64,000 nucleotides of DNA from Narthecium ossifragum (Eukaryota > Streptophyta > Magnoliopsida > Dioscoreales > Nartheciaceae): positions 10,306,290-10,370,289 of the forward strand of contig OY986965.1 of assembly GCA_963920575.1 (NCBI GenBank), read 5' to 3'. The notes below the pieces were generated by a model. It worked only from the letters and a program-made list of their open reading frames with translations. It had not been told where the DNA came from and did not search any database. This document shows, one piece after another, positions 49,345-60,600 of the stretch (the stretch's first letter is position 1; each line of letters opens with the position of its first letter). Position numbers and translations under genes: made by a program.

Positions 49345-51805
49345 ATGGATAGATATTTTAAGAGAAAGTCAGTAGGTGATTCATCTCAAAATCTTGAGGC
49401 ACAATTTTCTAACTTTAAAAAGACTTGTGAGAAACTGAAAGTTGATGCTGCAAATTTTCCTTCTGATCCTGGACTTCGACCTCCAATTTGGAGTTATAAT
49501 GTGAACGATAGGGATGAATATCGAAGGGTCTATTTACAAAAGGGTCCTTGTCAACCTCGGACTCATGACTTTCCATATTCATCTTTTGGGGATCATCGTC
49601 GAAGGTTCAATCCAGAATGGTTCAATGATTTCTCATCTTGGTTGGAGTATAGTGTGGATAAAGATGCATCATTTTGCTTATTTTGTTATCTCTTTAAACG
49701 AGAATCAGATTGTTCTTCTGATCAAGGCGTTGGTGATTCTTTTGTGGGGAAAGGTTTTCGAACTTGGAAAAAGAAGGAAAAGTTGAGGGCTCATGAGGGA
49801 AGACATGATAGTCTTCACAATGAAGCAAGGAAAAAAATGTGAAGATCTAATGAAGCAATCACAAGGTATTCAACACATGTTCATGAGCAAGACAGACAAG
49901 GATAAAAAGGAATATCGAGCCTTAGTAACTGCAGCTGTTGATTGTGTTCGATTTCTTTTACGGCAATGACTTTCATTTCGTGGTCACGACGAAGATGAAA
50001 GTTCACTAAATCAAGGAAATTATTTGGGGCTTTTTCATTTTCTTGCTGCGCACAATGAAGAAGTAACGTGGTCACGACGAAGATGAAAGTTCACTAAATC
50101 AAGGAAATTATTTGGGGCTTTTTCATTTTCTTGCTGCGCACAATGAAGAAGTAAAAAATGTGTCATTTTCTAATGCTTCAGCAAGTTTACAAATGACTTC
50201 ACCGAAAGTGCAAAAAGATATATGTCGGGCAGCTGCTGTGGAGACATTGGATATTATCATGAAAGAGATAGGTGATTCTAATTTTTCTGTCCTAGTTGAC
50301 GAGTCTCGTGATGTTTCAATAAAAGAACAGATGGTTGTTGCATTGAGATATGTTGACAAGAATGGGCATGTCATCGAGCGCTTTGTGGGTCTTAAGCATG
50401 TCACCTCCACCACTGTCGTTTCACTTAAAGCTGGTCTAGAGGATTTGCTTGCTCAACATAAGTTAAGCATATCAAGAATCCGTGGTCAAGGTTATGATGG
50501 AGCAAGTAATATGCAGGGAGAGTTTAATGAGTTGAAATCACTTATTTTGAGGGATAATCCATATGCTTTTTATGTGCATTGTTTTGCTCATCAACTACAA
50601 TTAGCATTAGTGGCGGTTGCAAAAAAACACTTTCAAGTGAATGCACTATTTAAATTTGTTTCTATGATTGTTAATATTGTTGGAGCATCTTGTAAACGGA
50701 GCGATGCTCTTAAAGCAATCCAACATGAGGAGATTCTTAAAGAACTCAAAGATGGAAACTTATTTAGTGGATAAGGATTGAATCAAGAAACTAGCTTGCA
50801 GCGTTCTGGTGACACTCGTTGGGGTTCTCTTTATACTACATTGATCAGTCTTCGACATATATACTCTTCGGTGCTAAAAGTACTTGAAATTGTTATAGAA
50901 GATGGGATTCATGATCCAAAATCATTGAAGCTAGTGTCTTGTTGGATCAGATGCATTCTTTTGACTTCATATTCAGTACGCATTTAGTGATAAATATTCT
51001 TGGAGTTACTAATGAATTGTCACTGTCATTACAAAGGAGAGACCAGGATATTGACAATGCAATGAGATTGGTCAGCATATCTAAGTTGCTTTTGCAAAAG
51101 ATGAGAGGTGAAGGATGGCATTCTTTATTAGCTAATGTTTCTTCTTTTTGTAACAAATTTGAGGTTGATGTGCCAAACATGGAGGATAAGTTTAAGACTC
51201 GTGGGCGTCCAAAACGGGGAGTTGAAGAAATGACAAATGAGGAGCATTATCGTATTGGGGTATTCTATACTATAGTGGATTGGTAGATTCAAGAGCTTGA
51301 TAATCGATTTTCTTAAGCAAGTACATAGTTACTTTGTTGTGTTGGAGCTCTTAATCCGAGTGACTCATTCTCTGCTTTCAGTAAGGATAAGTTGCTTCAT
51401 CTTGCTCAATTGTATCGAGATGATTTCTCCCTGATTGATCTTGTGGTTCTTGAGAACCAACTTGAAGTTTATATTACCGATATGCGAACTACCAATATAT
51501 TTCTAGAAGTACATGGCATTAATGGACTTGCTGAAAAATTGGTGCAAACAAAAAATCATTTGGTATATCCTTTGGTATATAGGCTGATTACCTTGGCATT
51601 GACTTTACCTGTTGCGACAACGACTGTTGAAAGAATATTTTCAGCAATGAAGACTATGAAACATCGATTGCGCAATCGAATGGGAGATGAATGGCTCAAT
51701 GATTGCTTGATTCCATACATTGAGAAAGAAATCTTTGATCAAGTTCCCAATGAAATTATCATTATGTATTACCAAAATATGAAGACTCGAAAAAAACAGT
51801 TGTAA
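49345..51805 (+). pseudogene. hAT transposase, zf-TTF / DUF4371 / hATC type (dead)
   Basis: It starts at MDRYFKRKSVGDSS (ATG 49345). The N-terminal TTF-type zinc finger runs to ~49800 (LRPPIWSYNVNDRDEYRR, WLEYSVDKDASFCLFCYLF). A DUF4371/RNase H-like core follows at 50112-50770 (SVLVDESRDVSIKEQM, IRGQGYDGASNMQG, CFAHQLQLALVAVA). The hAT dimerisation region is at 51392-51805 (ALTLPVATTTVERIFSAMK). This is the 'zinc finger MYM-type 1-like' transposase class. Breaks: TGA after ARKKM (49842), TGA near 49968, an 88-bp tandem duplication, TAA after LFSG (50774), a frameshift near 50940, TAG at 51286 and a damaged stretch to 51390. Confidence 0.92.
49979..50154. repeat. 88-bp tandem duplication inside the hAT transposase
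   Basis: CGTGGTCACGACGAAGATG through GCACAATGAAGAAGTAA occurs twice, starting at 49979 and 50067, essentially identical. 88 is not a multiple of three, so the duplication shifts the reading frame. The near-identity makes it a late event, probably after the element had lost function. Confidence 0.92.
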
Positions 51806-51932
51806 TTATTAATTATAAACTGAGTTGGATGAAATTATTCGATATTTTTGTAGTATTTAATACTTTATTTATGTTAGAAGTCCTCCCTCGCCCCCCCAAA
51901 CTCGAGAGGTTTGGTCCGCCCCTGATCATGAC

Positions 51933-52001
51933 GTCTCTATGGTGCAAGAGACGCCAGAGAAAGTCACCCTCGACCTGCCGAGGCTTTCTAGACCAATTCA
52001 A
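51933..52001 (-). pseudogene. LINE-1 fragment: zf-RVT start (split piece 1)
   Basis: The minus strand reads LNWSRKPRQVEGDFLWRLLHHRDVM, matching the FLWRLLH block that begins plant LINE zf-RVT domains. Removal of the hAT element and one target copy leads into piece 2, with a one-base frameshift. To the right the sequence becomes A-rich and non-LINE, so LINE-1 is probably 5'-truncated near 52005. Confidence 0.7.
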
Positions 52002-52005
52002 ACAA

Positions 52006-52481
52006 AAAAGAAAGAAGGGATTTAAAGGAATGTTGCACTCTCAAATCATACAAAAGAAATGAAGTAATCCCTATATATAGATGAAATAATCCAAATCGTA
52101 CATGGGTTTCAAATTTGACTTTGGACCGGTTCCTATCAAACCCATGCGTGCTCAATGGAACATAGCGGTTTCGATGAAACTTAAGACCACGTGACAAACC
52201 ATGACCCTGGAAGTGATCTCTGGTTCTTTTAGTTGTATATATATATTGGAGACATATTTTCAAAATATTGGCATATTTATGTTCCCGAAGTGATATTAAT
52301 ATACAGAAAAACATAAGAAGTGACAACACAGATATCTAAAATACAAAAAAAATACAACATGGACTGTAATTAATATGCAAATTACTCAATAATTTTTTTT
52401 TATCATAATTAAATATTTTATGCTAAAACAGCCTCTGCCCTTCCAAATAAGAATAGAAATTCCAAAATTTATAAAATCAAA
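52006..52481. other. Intergenic, AT-rich
   Basis: Nothing codes here. It contains a (TA)n run near 52232-52246 and A/T homopolymers, and ends in the AAAATCAAA target site of the next element. No recognised repeat. Confidence 0.5.
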
Positions 52482-53282
52482 GGGTTATTTGCATATACCC
52501 CCCTAAAAAAAGGTTTATTTTACGTATACCACCCTAAAAAAACAAAATTTGCATAAAAAACCTTGAAAATCTTGATTATTTGCATATAGCCCCTCGGGTT
52601 ACCCTAGTCTTATTTTCTCAGAGCATGGATGATTCTGGATGCGCGTTCTTTATGTGGTTGGATGAGGCTCACTCAACTGTTGATTTAAATCATTACATTG
52701 ATTTTGAGAACCAGCTACTAAGGAGATTCGATGCTGTCGAGGAAAAACTGCAAACATCAATTACAAGTTTAGGGAGGAAAATTGATTGTGCCAATGAAAC
52801 AATGCAAAGTGCAAGGAGATGGGGTGAAAGCATGGACAAGATGGAAAAAACTATGTCCAAAATGGTTGTGAGCATACATGCTCAGTTTATCTTCATTACC
52901 CTGTTAATTGTAATCAAGTTTGTACTCTAAGCAATTGTGCTTTGTAATCAAGGGCAAATGTTACATGTGAATTGTTAATTGAAATCAAGGTTGTAATTCA
53001 AGGCTGAATATGTTAGCTATTGGCTGTAATCAAGGTTGCAGTATCTGCTTTGTAGTGCATGGTTGTAATCAATGTAAACAAAAATGTGATTTCCATTGCA
53101 AATTGCTAATGTATTTTCACCGTTAGCCTCCGTTAGCTTGCACACGGAATATTCCATTCCCAAGTAACCCGAGGGGCTATATGTAAATAATCAAGATTTT
53201 CAAAGTTTTTTATGCAAATTTTGTTTTTTTAGGGTGGTATACGTAGAATAAACTTTTTTAAGAGGGTATATGCAAATAACCC
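52482..53282 (+). mobile_element. Mutator-like element (non-autonomous, gene-fragment carrying)
   Basis: 801 bp with ~120-bp terminal inverted repeats starting GGGTTATTTGCATATACC and ending at the GGGTTAC block just inside. The 9-bp target duplication AAAATCAAA is exact (52473-52481 and 53283-53291). Nine-base TSDs and long TIRs define MULEs. The interior encodes a fragment of a GRF-type zinc-finger protein, so it is a Pack-MULE-like unit. Its right end lies 180 bp upstream of the DUF604 start codon. Confidence 0.95.
52625..52930 (+). CDS. GRF zinc-finger protein fragment with coiled coil and membrane segment, inside the MULE
   Basis: An open frame of 101 codons from MDDSGCAFFMWLDEAHS to a C-terminal hydrophobic segment (FIFITLLIVIKFVL). 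SGCAFFMWLDE matches the tail of plant GRF-type zinc fingers; the first zinc ligands are missing. A helical, charged middle follows (LLRRFDAVEEKLQTSITS, MDKMEKTMSKM), then the single membrane anchor. This layout is common in plant MULE-associated GRF proteins. Whether it is expressed is unknown; the TIR has replaced any original promoter. It could be a captured gene piece without function. Confidence 0.55.
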   Translation: MDDSGCAFFMWLDEAHSTVDLNHYIDFENQLLRRFDAVEEKLQTSITSLGRKIDCANETMQSARRWGESMDKMEKTMSKMVVSIHAQFIFITLLIVIKFVL

Positions 53283-53462
53283 AAAATCAAAACATCCCAA
53301 GATAATGTCCTGCGGCATAGAGAAGAGAGCAAGCAATTGTTCCAGTTTAAAATCCAGGTATCGCTTTCTGAAAGCATCAGCGCGGCTGCTCTCGCATCCA
53401 TTGTCAACACCACCCCCAGCTCCACGGATGTCAAACTCCAAGCGGCATCCCCCGACCCGACC

Positions 53463-56400
53463 ATGCCATCCCCATCCACTCCTCTCTCCACCCTCCTCCG
53501 CCTCCTCTTCCTCCTCTCCGCCGTCTTTACCCTCCTCTACTTCGCCCTCTTCTCCCTCCCTGCCTCGCCCTCCATCGCCACCCGCCCAACAACTCCTCCC
53601 TCGCCGCCCACCGCAATCGAGCACCTCCTCTTCGGCATCGCCTCCTCCTCGCGCTCCTACTCCAAACGCCTCCCCTACCTCCGCCTCTGGTGGCGCCCCG
53701 GCGCCACCCGCGGCTTCGTCTTCCTCGATTCGCCGCTCCCTGACCATCCCCATGACCCCTCTGTCCCCCCTACCCGCCTCTCATCCCCCGAATCCGCCCG
53801 CTTCCCCTACTCCTATCCCGGTGGACTCCGCTCCGCTATCCGTGTCGCCCGCATCGTAAAAGAGCTGGTCAACGCGTTGGATAATGACACTGCCGCCGGC
53901 GAGGTCCGGTGGATCGTGCTTGGCGATGACGATACCGTGTTCTTCCTGGTCAATCTTGTTTCTGTGCTGAGGAAGTACGATTGGCGGAGGTGGTATTATG
54001 TTGGTGCGAGGTCGGAGGGGGTGGAGCAGAATCTGAAGCATTCGTTCGATATGGCGTTCGGGGGAGCGGGAATCGCCATTAGTTATCCGCTTGCGAGGAT
54101 CTTGGCGAGAGTCATGGATTCGTGTTTGATGAGATATGGGCATTTGTATGGGAGTGATGCTAGGATTTTTGCTTGCTTGGCGGAGCTTGGAGTCGTCTTG
54201 ACCCATGAGTCTGGATTTCATCAGGTAATCTAGAATTGCACTGGTATGAGTTGTACTTGTGTTGCTTTAAACGCTGTTTTACTTCCTGATCTAGAAAGTT
54301 TTGTCTTTAAACTGGTAATAGGCTTCTTTCAGTTTTAATGTAAGAAGCATAGGTTGCATCACCAGTTCGGAAATTTTCGATCAGTGCTTGATGAAATTGT
54401 TTTGTTGGGGGCTTTATAAAATCTGATCAATACTCGAAGGAGGCTGCCACATATATTAAGAACTGAAAAGAAGGAAAAGGATGAGAGAAGTGGTTTGGTT
54501 ATGGAGATGAATCAAATTTGCATGTTACAAACATTGGAGAGGGAAGGAGCTCATGCTGTATTTTATCTTTCTCACATAATGGTGAAAGGCTGAATTTTTA
54601 GAACGTGAGATTCCAATTTTCATGCCAAAAATTAAACAGGATGGGTATGGATCTGTCAGCTTACAATGATCAAGCCACAAGGATGTTTATAAATTTGCCA
54701 TAAACTGTTTTTGTATAGGCTAAGCTTTTCAGCAGATGATACTGACTAAAGAAAATGGATGCTATGGGGTTTATTAGGTAGGAAGAGAAGGAAAATGACG
54801 GCGAGATGTGGCCTTGCATATAAGTGAGAGCCAAGGGAGCAATTAAGAGAGTACGAGGTTGCCATATAGATCATGAGAAATTTCCGCATTTGTAGCCTTT
54901 TCCTGGAACTATTGGATCGTCTCTTGGCTTAAAATATTGTAACTTCCTTTTCATGGTTATTGTTTTTTGAGCAAGTGTTACTTGAATTTCAACTGATGTC
55001 ACTATTACAGGGTGTGCACGGGCGTGACTTTGCACTTTTCTGGAGTCTGGACATGTAATGCACTATTACAACTAATCAAAATTATGACTTAGCTTACCAA
55101 GCAAGGCATGCAAGGAAAGTGCACTTAGAATATGAATGAAGCGACATTACATGGCTAGATGCAATTTATTCAATTACAATGCTATGTACGCTTTATCCAC
55201 AATTTTGGTAGTAGGTGGATGAAGAACTTTTTTGTCGTCGTAGATGTGACAATCGATGGTTGCATTTCCAATCACTGTGGAAGATGTGATCGGGGCTTTT
55301 CCAAACCAGTTAAAACTTAGCAGTGTCAAACGTGTGATTACTTCAGAGCTTGGATCTGGCTCGCTGCCATTAGTCACATGACTAGCTTCATCTTCGACAA
55401 TGGTTCTTTTCATTTGGTTCGAAGAAATGTGACTTCTTTTTTTAATTCCCTCTTTTTGATTTTTAGTTGTCAGATGGAATCCTACTACATATTCATTCTT
55501 CCCTAAAGATCAAAAACTCAGATTTCTCTTTCCTATTCTATAGAGAAGCCATTTATTGGGTGCATGTTACTATTTTATGTTTCACCTTAGCTTAGGTACT
55601 CATCATAATTCAGTATCTTCTATTGCTTATATCAAAGGACTAGCTATCAAGTGGGTTTAGATATTTAACTCGAACGACACAGTTACGGTCTCAGTACTAT
55701 TGCTCTTCTCAGAGCCAGTTTGGCCAAGATAAAACTTTAAATAAAACAAAGGAAAGCGCATAAATTAAGTTCAAGTTTTAACAACACATCTTTACGTTGG
55801 AATGACTTTGCTGTTTGCAACTTATGGGTGTTCTAATTCATGGTGTATTGTAGATTCATTGGACCTCTATATAAGAATAGTTGGTTTCATGCTTAAAAAT
55901 GCCTGTTTGGACTTCTGTGCCATCATGCGAGTAGTTAATTAACATAAGCTTAAAATCTATTAAGATGCTCCATAGGCACATGCAGTGGGCCACTAAGGCT
56001 GAATTTTCATCTGTTCTCCTATACACTGAACATCACTTGGTTATTCTCTATAATTTGGCTTCTTCGTGTAATCGACATTAACCCAAACATGGCCCCTATT
56101 TAAAGATCTAGACTAGGGTCCTTTCACACCACCGCTCCTATTGTTATATTTATCCTGATTTGTATTGTGTACTTATTTATCTTGCAATTCCCAAAATGTA
56201 GCTTACATTCTGAATCAATGACTTAACCAGTTCTCCTTTGTCTTTATAAAGAGTTGGAATGACGATATTGCCTCATATAACAACAGCGATATCCACCCTG
56301 CTAATTTTGGTTAACCGTGCCTATCCTACAGAGTGAAAAGCTAATACCTTTTCTGCATTTTTCTGAGGCTCTTATACAATAACATTGGATAGCATAGACT

Positions 56401-58194
56401 GCCGTAACCCTTGAACTTGAGATAAGCTACATTATAATGCTTTGTATATCTGTTAAACACAGAATTATGGAGGAGTTTTTGAGGATTTAGACGTAGAAGA
56501 CAGGTCTTTTCCAAAAGGAATTATTGCATTAAAACCCAATTTATTCAATCTTGAATTTTCTATGCGATTTACGTTGATTTCTCTTGTTCTCTAGTAGTTA
56601 CCATTAGCTTCAGTGGAAAGGTGAAGTAAAGAACCTGCTTATTGGTTTCCATCACACTCAATTGAGCAAGATCAGAATTTGAAGACAACTCTTTTCCTTA
56701 TTTTCGTTTCCCCCTCCATTAGTGATGTCATATGTCTGCCCCTCTGTAAGTTTCTTGTGGTTGTTAATCATCCACAATGAATTATGCTTCACAAAAATTT
56801 GAAAGGAGTGATAGGGCTTCTTCTCGAGCCCTCTAGCTCAGTTAGTTGCTAATAGTTATTCTTTTTGTGATATTTGCGATTCGAGTGGGGTGCCTTGGAC
56901 TGGAGTTGCTTTAACCTGACTGAACACTGGCTAGTAATGTGTTGGCTAAGACTAACCTGATACTTGTGTATACCGATCTGAATTTTCATGTCCAGGACAA
57001 ATCTACATGAAACCCCATACTGGATATGCAGGGGTTTGGACCTTCAACCTTCTGGGAAAATCTTTGGTCACATGCTCACATTTATCATATACATCTAACA
57101 TACAGGATGAGGTTACGGCCTTACGGGATTGGATCAGCATGAACCGTATTTTATAGCGGGGCCATTATCTTCACCTTATGATATAAGTTTGTTTTATGAT
57201 GTCTAGAATTTTGCGGCAAAGATAAACGATTCAGGGAATAAACACTGAAATTATTATTCCACGTAATAGATAGTCTTGTCTTCAATCTAGACCATGCCAC
57301 ATGCTTCTCGTGACCTCTTTCTCCATAATGTTTATTGAAGCTGCTTACTCTTTTTTTCTCATAGATTATTGGATATGAACCAAAAAGATATGATTATTGG
57401 CCAAAGTAGTTCCTAACTAGTATGCTGTGTGCTTTGTTTATAGGTTGATCTTCGTGGGAATGCTTTTGGATTCTTGTCATCACATCCTTTGACACCTCCA
57501 CTGTCACTACATCACTTGGATAACTTGGATCCCTTGTTCCCCAGGATGAATCGTACAGACGCTTTAAGGCATTTATTTAAAGCTGTAATGGTTGATCCAG
57601 GGAGGGTTTTGCAGCAAACCATTTGTTATGATCGTGCAAATGTACGTAGCATCTCGATCTCTTGGGGTTATGCTGTTCAGGTGTTTGAAGGCAATCAACT
57701 TCTTCTGAACCTGCTTGCTCGGAAGCAAACTTTTATGCCTTGGGCTAGAAGTCGCAAGGTTTCCACAAATTCTTTTATGTTTGACACAATGGAAGTTTCC
57801 AAGGACCCATGTCAAAGACCAACTGTTTTCTTTTTTGAGAGTGTGTCGTGGGATAAGAGTGTGGTTGAGAGCAATTACAGCCGTCATGAAGGCCGAAATT
57901 GCAGTCAAGAAATAGGTCCAACTAAGAACCTGCAACAGATCAGAGTGTCATCTCAGAAGTTTGATGTTGAGACTGAGCAGGTCTGGGACCATTTACAGTT
58001 TGAATTTTCATTGTACTTTTTACTTCATTCGTGAGAACAGATGACCCTAGTGACTTCTCATATCATTTTTCTGCTTGATGTTGCAGGTTCCAAGGAGGCA
58101 TTGCTGTGATGCATTATCTTCTTCATCCGATATGGTTATGGAATTACGAATTAGAAGATGTCAAGATGAAGAGTTGATTGCCATGAGTTTATAG
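53463..58194 (+). CDS. DUF604 family protein, putative beta-1,3-glycosyltransferase (type II membrane)
   Basis: Exons 53463-54224, 57444-57980 and 58087-58194 (TAG) give 468 aa; both introns are GT-AG in phase 0, the first 3.2 kb long. The N-terminus is a short tail plus one membrane segment (LLRLLFLLSAVFTLLYFALF, residues ~10-30), as in Golgi type II enzymes. A Pro/Ser-rich stem leads to the DUF604 region: RWIVLGDDDTVFFLVNLV holds a DDD metal-binding-like motif, then YYVGARSEG, FGGAGIAISYPLA, LYGSDARIFACLAELGV. Exon 2 begins VDLRGNAFGFLSSHP...SLHHLD..DPLFP, typical of the family. The substrate is unknown; the relation to GT31 galactosyltransferases is by family. An in-frame ATG at 53337 would add 42 residues ahead of the membrane anchor; I prefer 53463. 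Exon 1 is strikingly GC-rich compared with the later exons. Confidence 0.92.
54225..57443 (+). other. Intron 1 of the DUF604 gene
   Basis: 3.2 kb of AT-rich sequence between GT at 54225 and AG at 57443. A minus-strand ORF at 55174-55413 (79 codons) is present; I do not recognise it and see no neighbouring exon-like sequence. No inverted repeats or transposon ends were found. Confidence 0.7.
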
Positions 58195-58743
58195 TTAGTT
58201 TTCATGGTACATAGTACTTTCAGTAGAATTTCACATGGATACAAGAACTGGGAAGTTCAATTTTCTTTCCATATATATAATGGGTACCCCCCCTCAACGT
58301 CCATACAGGTAACTTATTAAGCAAAGTTGGTACCTCGTTCTAGTTATCCCTATTCTATCTTACTGAATTCCTTCTGTTTCTCCTATTTTCGTTCTTGTAT
58401 GTGAAATTTTGTATCCCTATTCGAGGATCTATTTAAGAAATCTGCTTGTAATAACTGGATGCCATATACGGAACAAGCTGACAACGTTTTCTTTTTAATG
58501 GAGTAGGTTTTAGGAATTCTGTAAAATACTGAATATGAGTTGCATAGTTTTTATTTGAACGTCAAGATCTGTTTGAGAACTTTAAGGTTTCAGACATGAA
58601 TTGAGGGGTATAATTGCTATTTTCTACTCGCTGCTTATGTTAAAAGCTCAGCTTCATTCCGATGAATTGTGCTTGGTTCTGATTTGAAGGAGCAAGCTGG
58701 TTTCTCTAACTTTTAAGTAACCAGTTGAAAAGGTTGATTTGAT
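58195..58743 (+). other. 3' UTR and downstream flank of the DUF604 gene
   Basis: AT-rich, non-coding, ending at the ATTTGAT target site of the next transposon. Several AATA/TAAT-type words are possible polyadenylation signals but none stands out. Confidence 0.5.
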
Positions 58744-58830
58744 ACGGGGGTTGCAATTCGGGACCCATAAGCCCAATCCGACCCTGACCCCATGGGTTAG
58801 GTTTGTCACCCGAATGTGATCCGTTTATTA

Positions 58831-60230
58831 GGGGCTGTTTGGTTGTATGTATCAGCTGATATATGCATCAGTTGATGCAGCATTTTGATACAAACCTGTG
58901 TTTGGTTGGTCAAATGCATCAGTTGATGCATGTATCAACTGATGCAAAAAGAGGCTCAGATGCTGCATCAGTTGATGCAGCCAAAATGGTTGTTTCTGCT
59001 GATGCAGCATCAGCTGATGCACCACACGTGACATCACGTGATCCTCCTCTTCTCTATCATCCTCTCCTCTCTTCTTCTTTCTCCTCTCCTCCCAACGCCG
59101 GATCTCCTCTCTCCTCCTTTCCCCTCAGTCGGCCCTCTCCTCCCAACGCCGGATCTCCTCTCTCCTCCCCGAGCTAGCCGGCGCTGGATCTCCTCTCTCC
59201 TCCTTTCCCCTCAGCCGGCCCTCTCCTCCCAACGCCGGATCTCCTCTCTCCTCCCCGAGCCAGCCGGCGCTGGATCTCCTCTCTCCTCCCAACGCCGGAT
59301 CTCCTCTCTCCTCCTTTCCCCTCAGCCGGCCCTCTCCTCCCAACGCCGGATCTCCTCTCTCCTCCCCAAGCCAGCCGCCGCCGGATCTCCTCTCTCCTCC
59401 TTTCCCTCAGCGGCCCTCTCCTCCCAACGTCGGATCTCCTCTCTCCTCCTTTCCCCTCAGCTGGCCCTCTCCTCCTTTCCCTCAGCGGCCCTCTCCTCCC
59501 AACGCCGGATCTCCTCTCTCCTCCTTTCCGCTCAGCCGGCCCTCTCCTCCCAACGCCGGATCTCCTCTCTCCTCCCCGAGCCAGCCGACCCTCTCCTCCC
59601 AACGCCGGATCTCTTCTCTCCTCCCCGAGCCAGCCGACCCTCTCCTCCCAACGCCGGATCGCAAACGTCTCCGTCTCATCCAGCTTCTCTCCCGGCACCG
59701 CCATCCACCGGAACTCCCTCACCATCCTCGCTAGCATCAGCTGCACAAGCAGCATCCCCAGCACCACCGTCAGGCAAATCCTCCTCCTATTGTCTAGGAG
59801 CTCTGACTACTCACACTTCAGAGCTCCATTCCTCTCCAGCTCATGAGAAAAAACAGGGGGAATCAGCATGAGAAAAAACAGAGTAAAAACATGGAAGAAA
59901 TCCCAGAGGCGAGAGCTGGTATTTAACTGTTTTTAATTTTATAATTAGCACTGGTGAAATTTTAGAGGTATAATATCATAAAGTGGGAAGATCGTTGGAG
60001 TTATTCGCCGGAATTAAAATCCAAAGCTCCGACGAGTTCGAAGACGTCGGACGGTGACGTGGAGGAACATGACGTTATCTTCTTTTGTATCAACTGATGC
60101 AATACATACCAACCAAACAGAAAATCAACTGATACTGCATCAGTTGATACAAGCAACCAAACAAACATATGATGCTAATGTTGTATCAACTGATGCATGC
60201 ATCAACTGATGCAAGCAACCAAACGCCACC
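58831..60230. mobile_element. Harbinger/Tourist-like element with a minisatellite interior
   Basis: 1.4 kb with ends GGGGCTGTTTGGTTG and, read inward from 60230, GGTGGCGTTTGGTTGCTTGC, flanked by TTA / TAA. Subterminal regions are packed with ATCAGTTGATGCA palindromes, paralleling the GCATTAGCTAATGCA units of the MITE at 321-570. No transposase. Confidence 0.75.
59080..59660. repeat. CT-rich minisatellite (CTCCCAACGCCGGATCTCCT)
   Basis: At least ten imperfect copies built around CTCTCCTCCCAACGCCGGAT and CTCCTCCTTTCCCCTCAG, with CCGAGCCAGCCG spacers; unit combinations of ~40-70 bp alternate. It creates a 277-codon repetitive ORF (59038-59871) and antisense ORFs that I do not accept as genes. 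Confidence 0.85.
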
Positions 60231-60344
60231 TAAACATGTCAGGTTCGTCAGCATGAACATGAGCTAACCTGCCTAACCTGTTTATTTAATGGGTCGGGTT
60301 AGGGGGGTGAGTTGGAGAGGCGGAGGAGGAGATGAGCTGGCAAT

Positions 60345-60494
60345 GTAGGGTATCGAAGGAGGAGATGATGTTAGAGAGAGAGAGAGAGACGGGCCGTCTA
60401 CGAAAGGGGGTAAGTCGGCATTGGGATGGTGGCGGGGGCTCGGATCTTGCCGGGAAGGGTCGTCGGTAGGGTACCGGAGGAGGAGATGGTGTTA

Positions 60495-60530
<36 letters not shown>

Positions 60531-60600
60531 TGAGCCGTCCACGGAAGGGGGTAAGCCAGCATCGGGACGGCGTCAGGGGCTTGGATCTCGCCAGGAAGGA
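60345..60600. repeat. ~130-bp tandem duplication with (GA)n in the hAT-like element
   Basis: Two units (starting about 60345 and 60470) each contain GGAGGAGATG.TGTTAGAGAGAGAG, GCCGTC.ACG.AAGGGGGTAAG, GGGA.GG.G.C.GGGGCT.GGATCT.GCC. They differ by several substitutions and the GA length. Confidence 0.75.

Larger units (their letters stand above)
47742..51924 (+). mobile_element. hAT transposon, full length, in LINE-1
   Basis: Terminal inverted repeats CAGGGGCGGACC (47742) and GGTCCGCCCCTG (51924) are flanked by an exact 8-bp target duplication, ATCATGAC (47734-47741 and 51925-51932). Length is 4,183 bp. It carries a ZMYM1-like / TTF-type transposase gene on the plus strand, now broken. The 5' part holds a C-rich minisatellite and a GC-rich leader; AT-rich intron-like sequence (48420-49340) precedes the coding region. 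Confidence 0.96.

Noticed and set aside
55174..55413. 79-codon minus-strand ORF in DUF604 intron 1
   Set aside because: Not recognised, isolated, opposite to the gene and not continued by neighbouring exon-like sequence.
59038..59871. 277-codon plus-strand ORF and antisense 197-codon ORF
   Set aside because: Pure translation of the CT-rich minisatellite; the repeat length explains the open frame.
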